Assembly (NCBI RefSeq): GCF_014698825.1 | Contig: NZ_JACJTT010000018.1 | Coordinates: 37,784-101,783, forward strand | Length of the DNA stretch: 64,000 nt | Direction of reading: 5' to 3' | Source: Richelia sinica FACHB-800 | Lineage (GTDB): Bacteria; Cyanobacteriota; Cyanobacteriia; Cyanobacteriales; Nostocaceae | Shown here: positions 1-8,814 of the stretch, in pieces | Layout: each line of letters begins with the position of its first letter | Position numbering within the stretch: the stretch's first letter is position 1 | The notes under the pieces: generated by a model | Seen by the model: the letters and a program-made list of their open reading frames with translations, nothing else | Database searches by the model: none | Told to the model about the DNA's origin: nothing | Translations under genes and position numbers: made by a program

Positions 1-2
1 TG

Positions 3-227
3 CAAGCTAATAACTCTAGTGAAGAAGCGATGATTCAGAGAATGCAAACTTCTATTGAGGATTACAATCGGTTGTCCCATCACCCCTTTGATATTTCCAT
101 GAGTATAGGTGTGGTGAATTACGACCATAGCCAACCTGTTTGTTTAGATCATCTGATTACAATGGCAGATGAACTGATGTACAAACAAAAACGTGCTAAG
201 AAAAAAGCCAGAAGTGGGGAAATTTAA
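3..227 (+). CDS. C-terminal end of a GGDEF-domain (diguanylate cyclase-like) protein, partial
   Basis: The reading frame is open from the window edge, so only the last 74 residues are visible. They match the end of a GGDEF domain: a beta-strand with SIGVV, then an acidic helix with ADELMYKQKRAKK, the usual C-terminal helix of diguanylate cyclases. The GGDEF active-site loop lies outside the window, so enzymatic activity (2 GTP to cyclic di-GMP) cannot be judged. The ATG at 30 is internal to the domain and is not the real start. Nothing can be said about upstream sensor domains. Confidence 0.8.
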   Translation, partial: QANNSSEEAMIQRMQTSIEDYNRLSHHPFDISMSIGVVNYDHSQPVCLDHLITMADELMYKQKRAKKKARSGEI

Positions 228-549
228 AGGTTACACAGATAGGTAGTTCCTATTCACTATCTATAGAGGCTGTTACCAAAACATTGACAATCTGAAGATA
301 AGTGCTATTATGCTTGTTTTATGATGTCCAAGGACTAGTTTCAAAAAAACCTGAAATTAACTGAATTTTGAGGTGGCAAGCTGAATTTAACTGATGGTGA
401 GTAGTGCTGAGTTTAACTCAACTATTGATTGAGTCAGCCAAGGATAATGCATAGTAATCCACTCTGGATTGGAAGTTTGAGACTGACCAGACAGCCTCAA
501 CCCAAGGGCTGAAGTCAGGAGTTTTGATTGCATTATCAAATCAAAAGTT
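228..549. other. Intergenic region upstream of the ECF sigma gene
   Basis: No credible coding frame was seen. The stretch holds three near-identical copies of CTGAATTTAACTGA (separate entry), the last of which contains the perfect palindrome GAGTTtAACTC. It presumably contains the promoter of the sigma-factor gene that starts at 550. Confidence 0.5.
351..420. repeat. Three direct repeats of CTGAATTTAACTGA
   Basis: Copies start at 351 (CTGAAATTAACTGA), 381 (CTGAATTTAACTGA) and 407 (CTGAGTTTAACTCA), spaced 30 and 26 bp. They lie about 130-200 bp upstream of the sigma-factor start. The regular spacing on one DNA face suggests a protein-binding array, but this is inference. Confidence 0.5.
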
Positions 550-1299
550 ATGTTCCACTCTCAAGCAAGTGTTACCTCAAAGTTGTGCGATCGCCCTGAC
601 CACGTTGGTTCTGTATTTTGGCATTTATGGCACCAAAACCAAGATTATTTATATTATTGCTGTCTAAAATGGATGAATGGTAACTCTGCTGATGCTGAGG
701 ATGCCTTGAGCATGGCTATGATCAAAGCCTGGGAAAAGGTGCAACATTATGGAGAGGACATCACCAACTTTAAAGCTTGGTTGACAAGACTGACTCACAA
801 TTTATGCGTAGATATTCATCGTGAGCGCAATCGCAGTGCTAAGCGGGTAGAAGATATAGAAGTTTATACGTCTCAAGAGGAGCAAGGAAAGGTATTTCAG
901 CTAGATACACCAGGAAATGCCTTGGAGAGAGACGAGAAAAAGATTGTTATTCAAGAAGCGATCGCTAATTTACCGAATCGGTTGCGTGAAACCTTCATCC
1001 TGCATTTCTATCACGAGCTATCCTATCAAGAGATTGCTGAACGTCAAGATATTTCTTACCCAAATGTCTGCAAGCGCATTTCCCAAGCACGGGCTATACT
1101 GCGAGACCAGTTAGAGGCATATTTTCTGGGGGAGAATAGCCAAGATGGTCAAGCAGGAAAGTCCAAAACTGTGCCGCTGGAATTTAAGACAAACAAGGGC
1201 GAGGCGATCGCTTTTAATCCAACGGTAGAACAAAAACAGAGATTTTCCAGATCCAAATCGATGAAAATCGTTCAACTTGTAGGCACAACCGCATCTTAA
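550..1299 (+). CDS. ECF-type sigma-70 family RNA polymerase sigma factor
   Basis: This is a group 4 (extracytoplasmic function-like) sigma factor of 249 residues. Region 2 lies at about residues 25-95, with the acidic DAEDALSMAMIKAWEKV stretch and the core-binding LTRLTHNLCVDIHR segment. Region 4 lies at about 130-190, with LPNRLRETFILHFYHELSYQ followed by a helix-turn-helix (EIAERQDISYPNVCKRISQA) that would read the -35 element. The C-terminus has about 55 extra residues, rich in K, S and T, with no recognisable fold. No anti-sigma gene sits directly next to it. The next gene is convergent and encodes an AAA-like ATPase, so the target regulon cannot be inferred. Start is the ATG at 550; the promoter region carries a triple repeat. 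Confidence 0.85.
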   Translation: MFHSQASVTSKLCDRPDHVGSVFWHLWHQNQDYLYYCCLKWMNGNSADAEDALSMAMIKAWEKVQHYGEDITNFKAWLTRLTHNLCVDIHRERNRSAKRVEDIEVYTSQEEQGKVFQLDTPGNALERDEKKIVIQEAIANLPNRLRETFILHFYHELSYQEIAERQDISYPNVCKRISQARAILRDQLEAYFLGENSQDGQAGKSKTVPLEFKTNKGEAIAFNPTVEQKQRFSRSKSMKIVQLVGTTAS

Positions 1300-1336
1300 A
1301 TCGGCAGAGTCTTGATTTAAATATGACATCACCTGT

Positions 1337-1364
1337 GTAGAGGCGTTCCACGGAAAGTCTCTAC
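1337..1364. repeat. Palindromic repeat (GTAGAG ... CTCTAC)
   Basis: GTAGAG (1337-1342) and CTCTAC (1359-1364) flank GCGTTCCACGGAAAGT. It resembles the widespread Nostocales palindromes of the GTAGAGACGTTCC type. It lies between two convergent genes and could also work as a weak bidirectional terminator. Confidence 0.45.
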
Positions 1365-1427
1365 ATTCGTTTTCCCCAGATGTCTCTTTTCCACTGTCAC
1401 CATTGCAACCATAGTCCATAATTTCAA

Positions 1428-2831
1428 TTAGTTTCTCATCACATCACTAAAGTAGTAGCGATATAACTGACATCGCGGTTCCACTTCATTACCTGTCAGT
1501 TTGACTAAACCCATACTCTGTAACTGATATGCAGAGATTGTTTCTAATCTCACTGGTGCATTACAAGTAATGACCAGTTGAAAGGCTGTCATCAGTTTTG
1601 GTTCTTGTTGTAAACTCAACCAATGCTCTCGTAAATGATGACGATAAATACCTGCATCTGTGGCAGCTTCTGCTAATAATTCTTCTAGGGTGATATGGGG
1701 AAAACTTTTCAGGTGAGAAAATGCCTGTTGCAACAGGTAAGGATGACCACCTACCAATTCCATTAGGGGGTCTATGAGGTTAGAATCTGTGGATAACTCA
1801 TATTGCCTGGCTAATGTCTGTACCTGTTCTCTAGTTAATTCTGGTAGCTCTATGGGCAATCCTACATTAAAAGGGGACTGGTTAATATTCAGGCGGATAT
1901 AAACATCGGTAGAATGAGCGATCGCTAATCGCAGTTTTTTCCAATTCTCCCTACTTCTGGCTTTCTCATACCAAGAACGCAAGAGTCCAAAAAAGTCTTC
2001 GTACACTTCAGGATAGGGAAATAGCAAATCCACATCATCTAGGCACAGCACCAGGGGTCTGTCTGCTTCTGCTAATAAATATTCTTCCAAATAAGTGGTG
2101 CAACTAACCTTGGCCCCAATTCCTTCTTCATCCCAATAGTCTTCTAATTGATTCGTCAAGTTCATTTCCCGACTGAGATTCAGACAGAACCAACGCAAAA
2201 ATTTATTGAGGTTAGTGAGATGAGTTTTCCGATCTGCCATTTCCAGACTTAAACTGACGGTGCGATACCCATGCTGGGCTACTTTCGCTAAAATTTTTTC
2301 CATCAGCGCAGTTTTACCCATGAGTTTTGGTGCTTTGATTCGCATCAAGGAACCAGGCTGTAACAAGGTTTCATAACATAGTGATTCTATGGGATCGCGT
2401 TCCACATAAAATTGTGATTCGCTCAATTTTAATGGTGATGGCATGACATCTGGTACAAAATTATTTTTGCTAGATGAACCATTATTCTTCTGATGATTAC
2501 CATTGATTGATTGCACGTTCAATACCAGAGATTCATGAGCAAATTGTCGTTCCCAACACTGTTTTTCCCAACGTCGTTTTAGAGCTTCTTTAAAATTACT
2601 TTTTTTGACTTTTTCTCCTAAGGCATCTGTCAAGACTTTCCATAACTTAGGCGCTACATCTTGACTAATGTAACTAGTTGCGTATTGGTGTTTAGCCGCA
2701 ATTTGGTCGTAGTCTTCTCGCTCCCAAGCACCTTTAAGCACAATTATTTCAACATCAGTTAAGCTTCTATAAAATTTTGCGAAAACTGCTTGGTTGGCGC
2801 TTTTAATTGCCTCTTCTAAGTTAAAAGCCAT
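1428..2831 (-). CDS. wHTH-AAA-like ATPase (vMAP-type N-terminal domain plus type-B AAA_35 module)
   Basis: The protein has 467 residues in two parts. Residues 1-85 (LEEAIKSANQAVF, then DYDQIAAKHQYATSYISQDV) resemble the winged-helix-like N-terminal domain found in many cyanobacterial multi-domain NTPases and in vWA-MoxR-associated proteins. Residues about 135-460 form an AAA-like (PF14516-type) ATPase with a degenerate Walker A (KAPKLMGKTAL) and Walker B (PLVLCLDDVDLL). The motif [14 protein letters not shown] is shared almost word for word with the C-terminal half of the 751-aa protein at 13409-15664. The stop of the large kinase gene lies 30 bp upstream, so the two are probably cotranscribed. 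Expected to be a cytoplasmic signalling or conflict-type ATPase; its partner is unknown. Confidence 0.75.
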   Translation of the reverse strand: MAFNLEEAIKSANQAVFAKFYRSLTDVEIIVLKGAWEREDYDQIAAKHQYATSYISQDVAPKLWKVLTDALGEKVKKSNFKEALKRRWEKQCWERQFAHESLVLNVQSINGNHQKNNGSSSKNNFVPDVMPSPLKLSESQFYVERDPIESLCYETLLQPGSLMRIKAPKLMGKTALMEKILAKVAQHGYRTVSLSLEMADRKTHLTNLNKFLRWFCLNLSREMNLTNQLEDYWDEEGIGAKVSCTTYLEEYLLAEADRPLVLCLDDVDLLFPYPEVYEDFFGLLRSWYEKARSRENWKKLRLAIAHSTDVYIRLNINQSPFNVGLPIELPELTREQVQTLARQYELSTDSNLIDPLMELVGGHPYLLQQAFSHLKSFPHITLEELLAEAATDAGIYRHHLREHWLSLQQEPKLMTAFQLVITCNAPVRLETISAYQLQSMGLVKLTGNEVEPRCQLYRYYFSDVMRN

Positions 2832-2861
2832 GATGCTCTGGAGTGAAGTTTTGCATAAAAT

Positions 2862-5800
2862 TTAGCATGTATGCTGCTCAATCCAGCTATTAGTAAAAAT
2901 TAATTCATAAATTCGATTATGTATTTTTAAAAAACCTTGTTCTTTAATTAGTAAACCTGATAGTAGCAACTCTTTCTCATCCAGACTATCAACCGCAGGC
3001 ACTTGTCCCTCCTCTAAAACTCGTTGATATAGTTCCAGCATTGGTTGAGGGGGCCGTTCACCTTTGAGGACGCGATCGCGGATTGTCCTTAAATGCTCTG
3101 GTTCGTCCTGGGCCTCCCAATATTCTATAATGTTGGTGCGAATCAAGTTTTCAATCCAGTCTTTTTCACTTTTTTCCGGCACAGTAGCACCACAGGAGCG
3201 GATCATCTGGCAAATCTTTTGAGTCAAGAATGGCTGGCCATTAGTCCAGAATAACACTTCCTTCAGGACAGCTTGGGGGTTACTAACTTTATCTGCTAAT
3301 CCTACCAGCAGTGGTTGAGCTTCATGGGGTTGAAAACCATGTAATTGAATTGCTTGACCAATATTAAATGGTGTGCGTCGATAATCGGTAATTAAATCGC
3401 TAGGAGTTGCTACCCCAAATAGCGCGAAGCACAATCGCTTATATTCGGGATTAATACTGCGTTGGTTATAACAAGAACGAATCAAGGCAAAGAAATCATT
3501 AACGGGAAAATCTAAGCCTAAAACACTATCAATTTCATCAAAGAAGATAATGATTTTGGGGGGAACATCGCTATCAGTAGATGTCACTTCTTTTAACAGT
3601 ACATTTTCTAAAAATTTACTTAATTGTTGTACAGGAGAAAGATTGAGATGTTCTTGCCACCAAGCTTTTAAATTCACCTTACCGAACAGGTCAAAACTTT
3701 GCCATAGTTCCACAATTAAACCCTTATACCATTGTTCTGGGGTAATGTTTTCATTACCAATACGAGTCATATCAATAGCAGCACAACACAATTCTTCTTG
3801 CTGTAGGTGGTGCATCATCCGCACCATCAAACTGGATTTACCCATTTGTCGAGTGTTGAGGATATAACAAAAATCGCCTTTGGTTAAAGCTTTGTAGAGA
3901 TAACGATCTGCTGATCGCACCACATAGGTAGGAGCATCAATAGGTAAACTTCCCCCAACTTGATAATCATATTCTGCGGCTTGTTCGTCACTTTTGAGAA
4001 GGGCATTTTCAAATTCTAATTTGGCTTGAGTAGCTTTGAGAACTTCTAAAGTTTGTGTGAGTTCTTGGGTTCGTTCTTCTACTTTTTGTTCGAGAGTGGC
4101 ATATAAGCGAGAGTTTTCAATAGATATTGCTGCTTGACTAGAAAGAATATTTAAAACTTCCACTCGATTAGGAGTAAAAGCCCCGGTGGTGAGATTATTT
4201 TCTAAATATAAAATGCCACTTAATTTCCCTTGATTAAGGAGGGGAGTGCAGAGAATTGATTTCGGTTGGGTAGCAACAATGTAGGGGTCACGGGTATATT
4301 GTCCCTCTTGACCAGCATCATGGAGAATCACGCTTTCCTGACTACGGGCCACGTAGTGGATAATGGCAGAGGAGAGGAGAGGAGTTTGACGAACAGGATC
4401 TAGAGAATCCAAGGGTAGGGATTGAAGAATAGTCATGTCCTCACAATCCACAGATGCGATCGCTTCAATCAACCACTGTTCATGGGAATATAACAGCAGA
4501 ACCCCTTTTTGTGCCCCTGCATTCTCAATCATGATTTTCATTAATTTAGCTAGCAAGTTGCTGAGAATGATTTCTTCCGCAAGTGCATAAGACGCTTTCA
4601 TGACTGTTGCTAAGTCAAGCAAATCTCCACTTTTACCGGTGGTAGACACCGTAGTGCTCAAACTTTGAACTGTTCTTTCCTGACCAAGACCAATTAATAA
4701 TTGAGGATATTCGGTTTCTAATTGTTTGACTTTAACTATCGCTCCCCAGCGAGTATAGCAATGATGGGCATTCCGCAAATATAATTGACCGATTTCTTCC
4801 CTACCTAAAGCCAAATAAAACTCCGCTGTTCGTTCATAGGCTATAGCTTCTTCATGGAGAAATTCGGATTTTTTTGCTCCTTGAATCGCCCTTTCATAAA
4901 GTTCTTGAGCTTGCCAATTTTGACCCATGATTTTGGCTTTTTCTGCTGCCAACAAGTCATACTTATGCTGGAAGTTTTCTGGACAATATTCTGCCCAGAT
5001 TTTGATATTTTCTAAATTTTTATCTACTTGCTCCATTAATTCTTGTTGCGGGTTGGTTTCACCACAAATCTGACTATAGGCCAGCAACGTTAAACAAGCA
5101 TAAAAAGTATGTTGAGGAGCAGTTAAAAAGGAGCCAGCAGCAGCTACGTATTTTTCTGCATTCCTAGCAGTGGTAGCAGCAGCAAGGTAATCTTTGCAAA
5201 TATAGAAGTAAACAGTTTTGCCAAAATAAGCAAAAAAGAGTAACCAGGCACTACTACTTTCTTCCCAATTTTTTAAATATCCTGCTTCCTCTTCTGGAGT
5301 AGCACCAACCATAACTCCATATTCATATTCAGGATCATATCTGAATAAATTAATGACTAAATTTTGTAATATTTCTATGCAATATTGGGAATAAGCAATG
5401 GCTGTTTTTTGAATAAATGTAGAATATTTATGGCAATCTTCATGCAATTCCTCTAAATTATATCCACTTAAAAATTTCAGCCAGCAATAATCAATTGCCA
5501 AATAACTAGCAAACTCATTATCTCCCGTGTCTATACTCGTTTTAAAACCATAAATTAATTGTTGAAAGGCTAGAGGATTTCTCAGAAATCCTTTCCAATG
5601 CCAAATATTCCCATAATATATATGTAAAACAGGAGGTTCTAATTTTCTAAGATTAAATTTTTCTAGCAACTTAATCGCTAACTTCCCAAACTTATCTCCA
5701 CTATTAATATCTTGGGTTAAACTACATAATAATGTCCCATACATGCCATAAATACAGACTATTGGTGGCGAATTCCCATATTTAAGAGATAGATTAATTA

Positions 5801-8678
5801 ATGTTAATAATACTTCTATAGATAAAGGAAAATTAGTGGTAGTAATCGCGGTTAATGTCTGCTGTAACATGAGAATGATAGCTGTGTGTGCTTGATCACT
5901 CATGACAGGCAAATTCACCAAATCTTCAATATCCGCTAAATTGTTGGTTTGTAAAAATAGTTGAATTGCCTCTTGTTGTTGTTGAATTTTATCAGCCACA
6001 TCACTAGAGGGTTGAGCAATATTTAAACCAAGTTCTTTCACAGCAGACATAGCTGTATCTATTGCCTGCTCAGGTTTAAATGCTGTATAATAATAGGAAA
6101 TTTTTAATTGATTGACCTTGGCTTTATCCAGTACCTCTTGAGCTTGTTCTAAAAGCATTGCTGATAGCTGTTCAAATTGTTTAAATTCCTGATTAAAATA
6201 CAGCATTTCTAAATTTTCTATCTGCAATTCCCAGGTCAACTGATAATATTTCTTCCAGTTATTCTTCCCTAATAGCTTGATACCAGTTTGTAAATAATTT
6301 AATGCAGATTGATAAGCGGTAGATGCTTTAGCTTTTTTCCCTGCTTGTAGATTTAATTGAGCTAATTGATTCTTTTCTGACTGTTTCTTGATTAACTGAG
6401 TTCCCTCATTCAGGTGATTAACAAGTTTAAAAATGTTTTCTTCCCAGGCATTGACTGGAGTGTTCTTGAGCAGAAGACGACCTATTTGTAGATGTAGAGC
6501 TTTTTTCTCTTCTGCTCCCATCAAACTATAAGCTGCTTGCTGTACTCGGTCATGCAAAAATTTATAGGGGATAATCTGAGGATATTGAGGAATGAAAGAA
6601 GGGGAAATTTCTTCAGTATCACTGGCTATTTCGTCCTGAGACCACAGCAGAGGGAGTTTATAGTCATTGCTTAAGGGTATAATTAAGCCTTCCTTTAGGG
6701 CTGGTTGTAATTGTTGTGAAGTAATGATTGGAGATTTCTTATTAACAACCGCCAGAATTTCTAAATTAAATTCATTCCCTATACAAGCAGCTAATTTTAA
6801 AAGATTTTGAGTAGTTTGGTCAAGTTTAGCAATTTTCCTGACCATTAAATCAACTACATTATCCGTTATCCCTATATTTTGTATTTGCTCAATATCCCAT
6901 CGCCAAAAACAATCTTGATTTTCTTGATTATCTAAGTGACTAGGATTATGAAATACTAATAATTTTTCTTGATATAAAGTTTGCAATAGTTGATTTAAGA
7001 AAAAAGCATTGCCTCCGGTTTTAGCTAAAACTAAATCTGCTAGAGGTTGGGCATATGCTTGAGAACAATGTAAGGTGTCGGCAACTAATTGATTAACATG
7101 GTGAATTGCCAACGGTTGAAGAACTATTTGATTTACCTTTGCTGCTGTTTTGTGAATTTGCTCTAAAGTTTGAATTAAAGGATGAGTGGGGTTAACTTCA
7201 TTATCTCGATAGGCTCCAATAATTAATAAATATTGAATATCACTATTAGTGATTAACTTTTCCACTAAATTTAAAGATGGTAAATCTGCCCACTGTAAAT
7301 CATCTAGAAAAATTGTTAATGGATGTTCTTTTTGACTAAAAACATTGATGAATCTAGTAAAAAATAAATTAAACCTATTTTGTGATTCAGTCGCACCTAT
7401 TCGCTCAATAGCTGGCTGTTTACCAATAATTTTCTCTAGTTCAGGAATAACATCAATGATAATTTGACCATTACTGCCTAAAGCTTCTAAGATTTTCTTG
7501 CGCCAATTTTGTAAAACTATATCTGGTTCACTCAGTAGTTGACGAATTAAATCTTGAAATGCTTGAGTGATAGCTGCGTAGGGAATATCTCTTTGTAACT
7601 GATCAAATTTGCCCTGAATAAAATATCCTCGTTGATAGGTAATTGGTTTATGAATTTCATGCACCAAAGCAGATTTACCAATACCTGAATAACCAGATAC
7701 TAGTATCATCTCTGTATTACCTTGACTTACTCGCTCAAAAGTATTTAATAATTGCCCAATTTCCTGCTCTCGACCATATAACTTTTGTGGGATATTAAAT
7801 TTATCGGCAATATCTTGGCTACCTAAAGAAAATTGATAAATTTTACCCTGGCTCTTTAATTGCTCCAAACATTTTTCTAAATCGGCTTTGATACCCCAAG
7901 CACTTTGATATCTTTCCTCTGGTGTTTTTGCTAACAGTTTGGCGACAATATTCGATAAAGTTAAGGGAATAGATGAAATTTGTTCATGAGGAGTTTTAGG
8001 ATGTTGGGCAATATGACAATGGACTAATTCCATTGGATCTTTAGTGGTAAAGGGTAATTGATGAGTCAACGCTTCATAAAAAGTGACTCCCAAGGCATAA
8101 AAATCACTCCGATAATCTATTCCTTGGTTCATTCTCCCTGTTTGTTCAGGAGCTATATAAGCTAAAGTTCCTTCTAGTTGATTGATGTGACAGACTTTCT
8201 GGTTTTCTTGAAATAACTGAGTAGAAATACCAAAATCAATTATTTTCAGTTGTCCAGTTTTTTGGTTATAAACTATATTCGCAGGGTTGATATCTTTATG
8301 AATAATATTAGCTTTATGGATATCTGCTAAACTTTCAGTGGTTTTAATGGCAATCGTTAAAAACTCTTCTAAACTAAACTGGCGTTTAGACATCAACAGA
8401 TTCAGCGATTGACCGCCAAAATCTTCTAATATCATTACTAAACTATTTTTATATCGCTGCAATCCATAAACTTTAATAACTCGGTCTGTAGTTAAGGAAC
8501 GAGTAATTTCATACTCCTGCTTATACCTTGTTAATTCAGAGGGAGATGGATAATTCTCTTTGAGGATTTTTAAAATAATCGGTTGTTGATCTGGTTCTAA
8601 TATTCCCCGAAACACCAGTGAATTAGCACTTTCATAGATTTTGTCAATTATTTGGTAGTTAATTGTATTTTCGTCCAT
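2862..8678 (-). CDS. Multidomain Ser/Thr protein kinase - AAA ATPase - GAF - AAA_35 protein
   Basis: The protein has 1938 residues. An N-terminal Hanks-type kinase (about 8-275) shows Lys37, the catalytic loop HKDINPAN (127-134), DFG (148-150) and APEQ. A large AAA_16/STAND-like ATPase follows, with Walker A GYSGIGKS (329-336) and Walker B LTIFLDDLQWAD, then a long alpha-helical TPR-like region. A GAF domain lies at about 1370-1520, followed by a coiled coil (ATLEQKVEERTQELTQTLE). Many cyanobacterial relatives (HstK-like) end here in a histidine kinase. This one instead ends in a type-A AAA_35 module (about 1565-1930, with [10 protein letters not shown] as Walker A) that is also the first half of the 751-aa protein at 13409-15664. 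No transmembrane segment is evident. A terminator-like hairpin separates it from the gene upstream. Confidence 0.85.
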   Translation of the reverse strand: MDENTINYQIIDKIYESANSLVFRGILEPDQQPIILKILKENYPSPSELTRYKQEYEITRSLTTDRVIKVYGLQRYKNSLVMILEDFGGQSLNLLMSKRQFSLEEFLTIAIKTTESLADIHKANIIHKDINPANIVYNQKTGQLKIIDFGISTQLFQENQKVCHINQLEGTLAYIAPEQTGRMNQGIDYRSDFYALGVTFYEALTHQLPFTTKDPMELVHCHIAQHPKTPHEQISSIPLTLSNIVAKLLAKTPEERYQSAWGIKADLEKCLEQLKSQGKIYQFSLGSQDIADKFNIPQKLYGREQEIGQLLNTFERVSQGNTEMILVSGYSGIGKSALVHEIHKPITYQRGYFIQGKFDQLQRDIPYAAITQAFQDLIRQLLSEPDIVLQNWRKKILEALGSNGQIIIDVIPELEKIIGKQPAIERIGATESQNRFNLFFTRFINVFSQKEHPLTIFLDDLQWADLPSLNLVEKLITNSDIQYLLIIGAYRDNEVNPTHPLIQTLEQIHKTAAKVNQIVLQPLAIHHVNQLVADTLHCSQAYAQPLADLVLAKTGGNAFFLNQLLQTLYQEKLLVFHNPSHLDNQENQDCFWRWDIEQIQNIGITDNVVDLMVRKIAKLDQTTQNLLKLAACIGNEFNLEILAVVNKKSPIITSQQLQPALKEGLIIPLSNDYKLPLLWSQDEIASDTEEISPSFIPQYPQIIPYKFLHDRVQQAAYSLMGAEEKKALHLQIGRLLLKNTPVNAWEENIFKLVNHLNEGTQLIKKQSEKNQLAQLNLQAGKKAKASTAYQSALNYLQTGIKLLGKNNWKKYYQLTWELQIENLEMLYFNQEFKQFEQLSAMLLEQAQEVLDKAKVNQLKISYYYTAFKPEQAIDTAMSAVKELGLNIAQPSSDVADKIQQQQEAIQLFLQTNNLADIEDLVNLPVMSDQAHTAIILMLQQTLTAITTTNFPLSIEVLLTLINLSLKYGNSPPIVCIYGMYGTLLCSLTQDINSGDKFGKLAIKLLEKFNLRKLEPPVLHIYYGNIWHWKGFLRNPLAFQQLIYGFKTSIDTGDNEFASYLAIDYCWLKFLSGYNLEELHEDCHKYSTFIQKTAIAYSQYCIEILQNLVINLFRYDPEYEYGVMVGATPEEEAGYLKNWEESSSAWLLFFAYFGKTVYFYICKDYLAAATTARNAEKYVAAAGSFLTAPQHTFYACLTLLAYSQICGETNPQQELMEQVDKNLENIKIWAEYCPENFQHKYDLLAAEKAKIMGQNWQAQELYERAIQGAKKSEFLHEEAIAYERTAEFYLALGREEIGQLYLRNAHHCYTRWGAIVKVKQLETEYPQLLIGLGQERTVQSLSTTVSTTGKSGDLLDLATVMKASYALAEEIILSNLLAKLMKIMIENAGAQKGVLLLYSHEQWLIEAIASVDCEDMTILQSLPLDSLDPVRQTPLLSSAIIHYVARSQESVILHDAGQEGQYTRDPYIVATQPKSILCTPLLNQGKLSGILYLENNLTTGAFTPNRVEVLNILSSQAAISIENSRLYATLEQKVEERTQELTQTLEVLKATQAKLEFENALLKSDEQAAEYDYQVGGSLPIDAPTYVVRSADRYLYKALTKGDFCYILNTRQMGKSSLMVRMMHHLQQEELCCAAIDMTRIGNENITPEQWYKGLIVELWQSFDLFGKVNLKAWWQEHLNLSPVQQLSKFLENVLLKEVTSTDSDVPPKIIIFFDEIDSVLGLDFPVNDFFALIRSCYNQRSINPEYKRLCFALFGVATPSDLITDYRRTPFNIGQAIQLHGFQPHEAQPLLVGLADKVSNPQAVLKEVLFWTNGQPFLTQKICQMIRSCGATVPEKSEKDWIENLIRTNIIEYWEAQDEPEHLRTIRDRVLKGERPPQPMLELYQRVLEEGQVPAVDSLDEKELLLSGLLIKEQGFLKIHNRIYELIFTNSWIEQHTC

Positions 8679-8728
8679 ATTATATCTAATAGGTAATAAA
8701 AATAACTCATAAGTTTATATAATACTAA

Positions 8729-8779
8729 AAAATACAGGTAATAGTGAATAGTTTAACTACTTTCTATCACCTGTATTTT
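8729..8779 (-). terminator. Rho-independent terminator after the 363-aa gene
   Basis: Perfect 11-bp arms AAAATACAGGT (8729-8739) and ACCTGTATTTT (8769-8779) enclose a 29-nt loop. On the minus strand the stem is followed by a run of T residues. It lies 35 bp past the stop of the 363-aa gene and about 50 bp before the kinase start, so it should split the locus into two transcripts. The opposite strand also has T residues. Confidence 0.65.
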
Positions 8780-8814
8780 TGTTAAAATTTGAGATGCAAA
8801 TACTCTTGTCTTGT

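Noticed and set aside
1111..1419. 102-codon frame antisense to the sigma gene end
   Set aside because: It overlaps the sigma gene and a palindromic repeat, and has no family or ribosome site.
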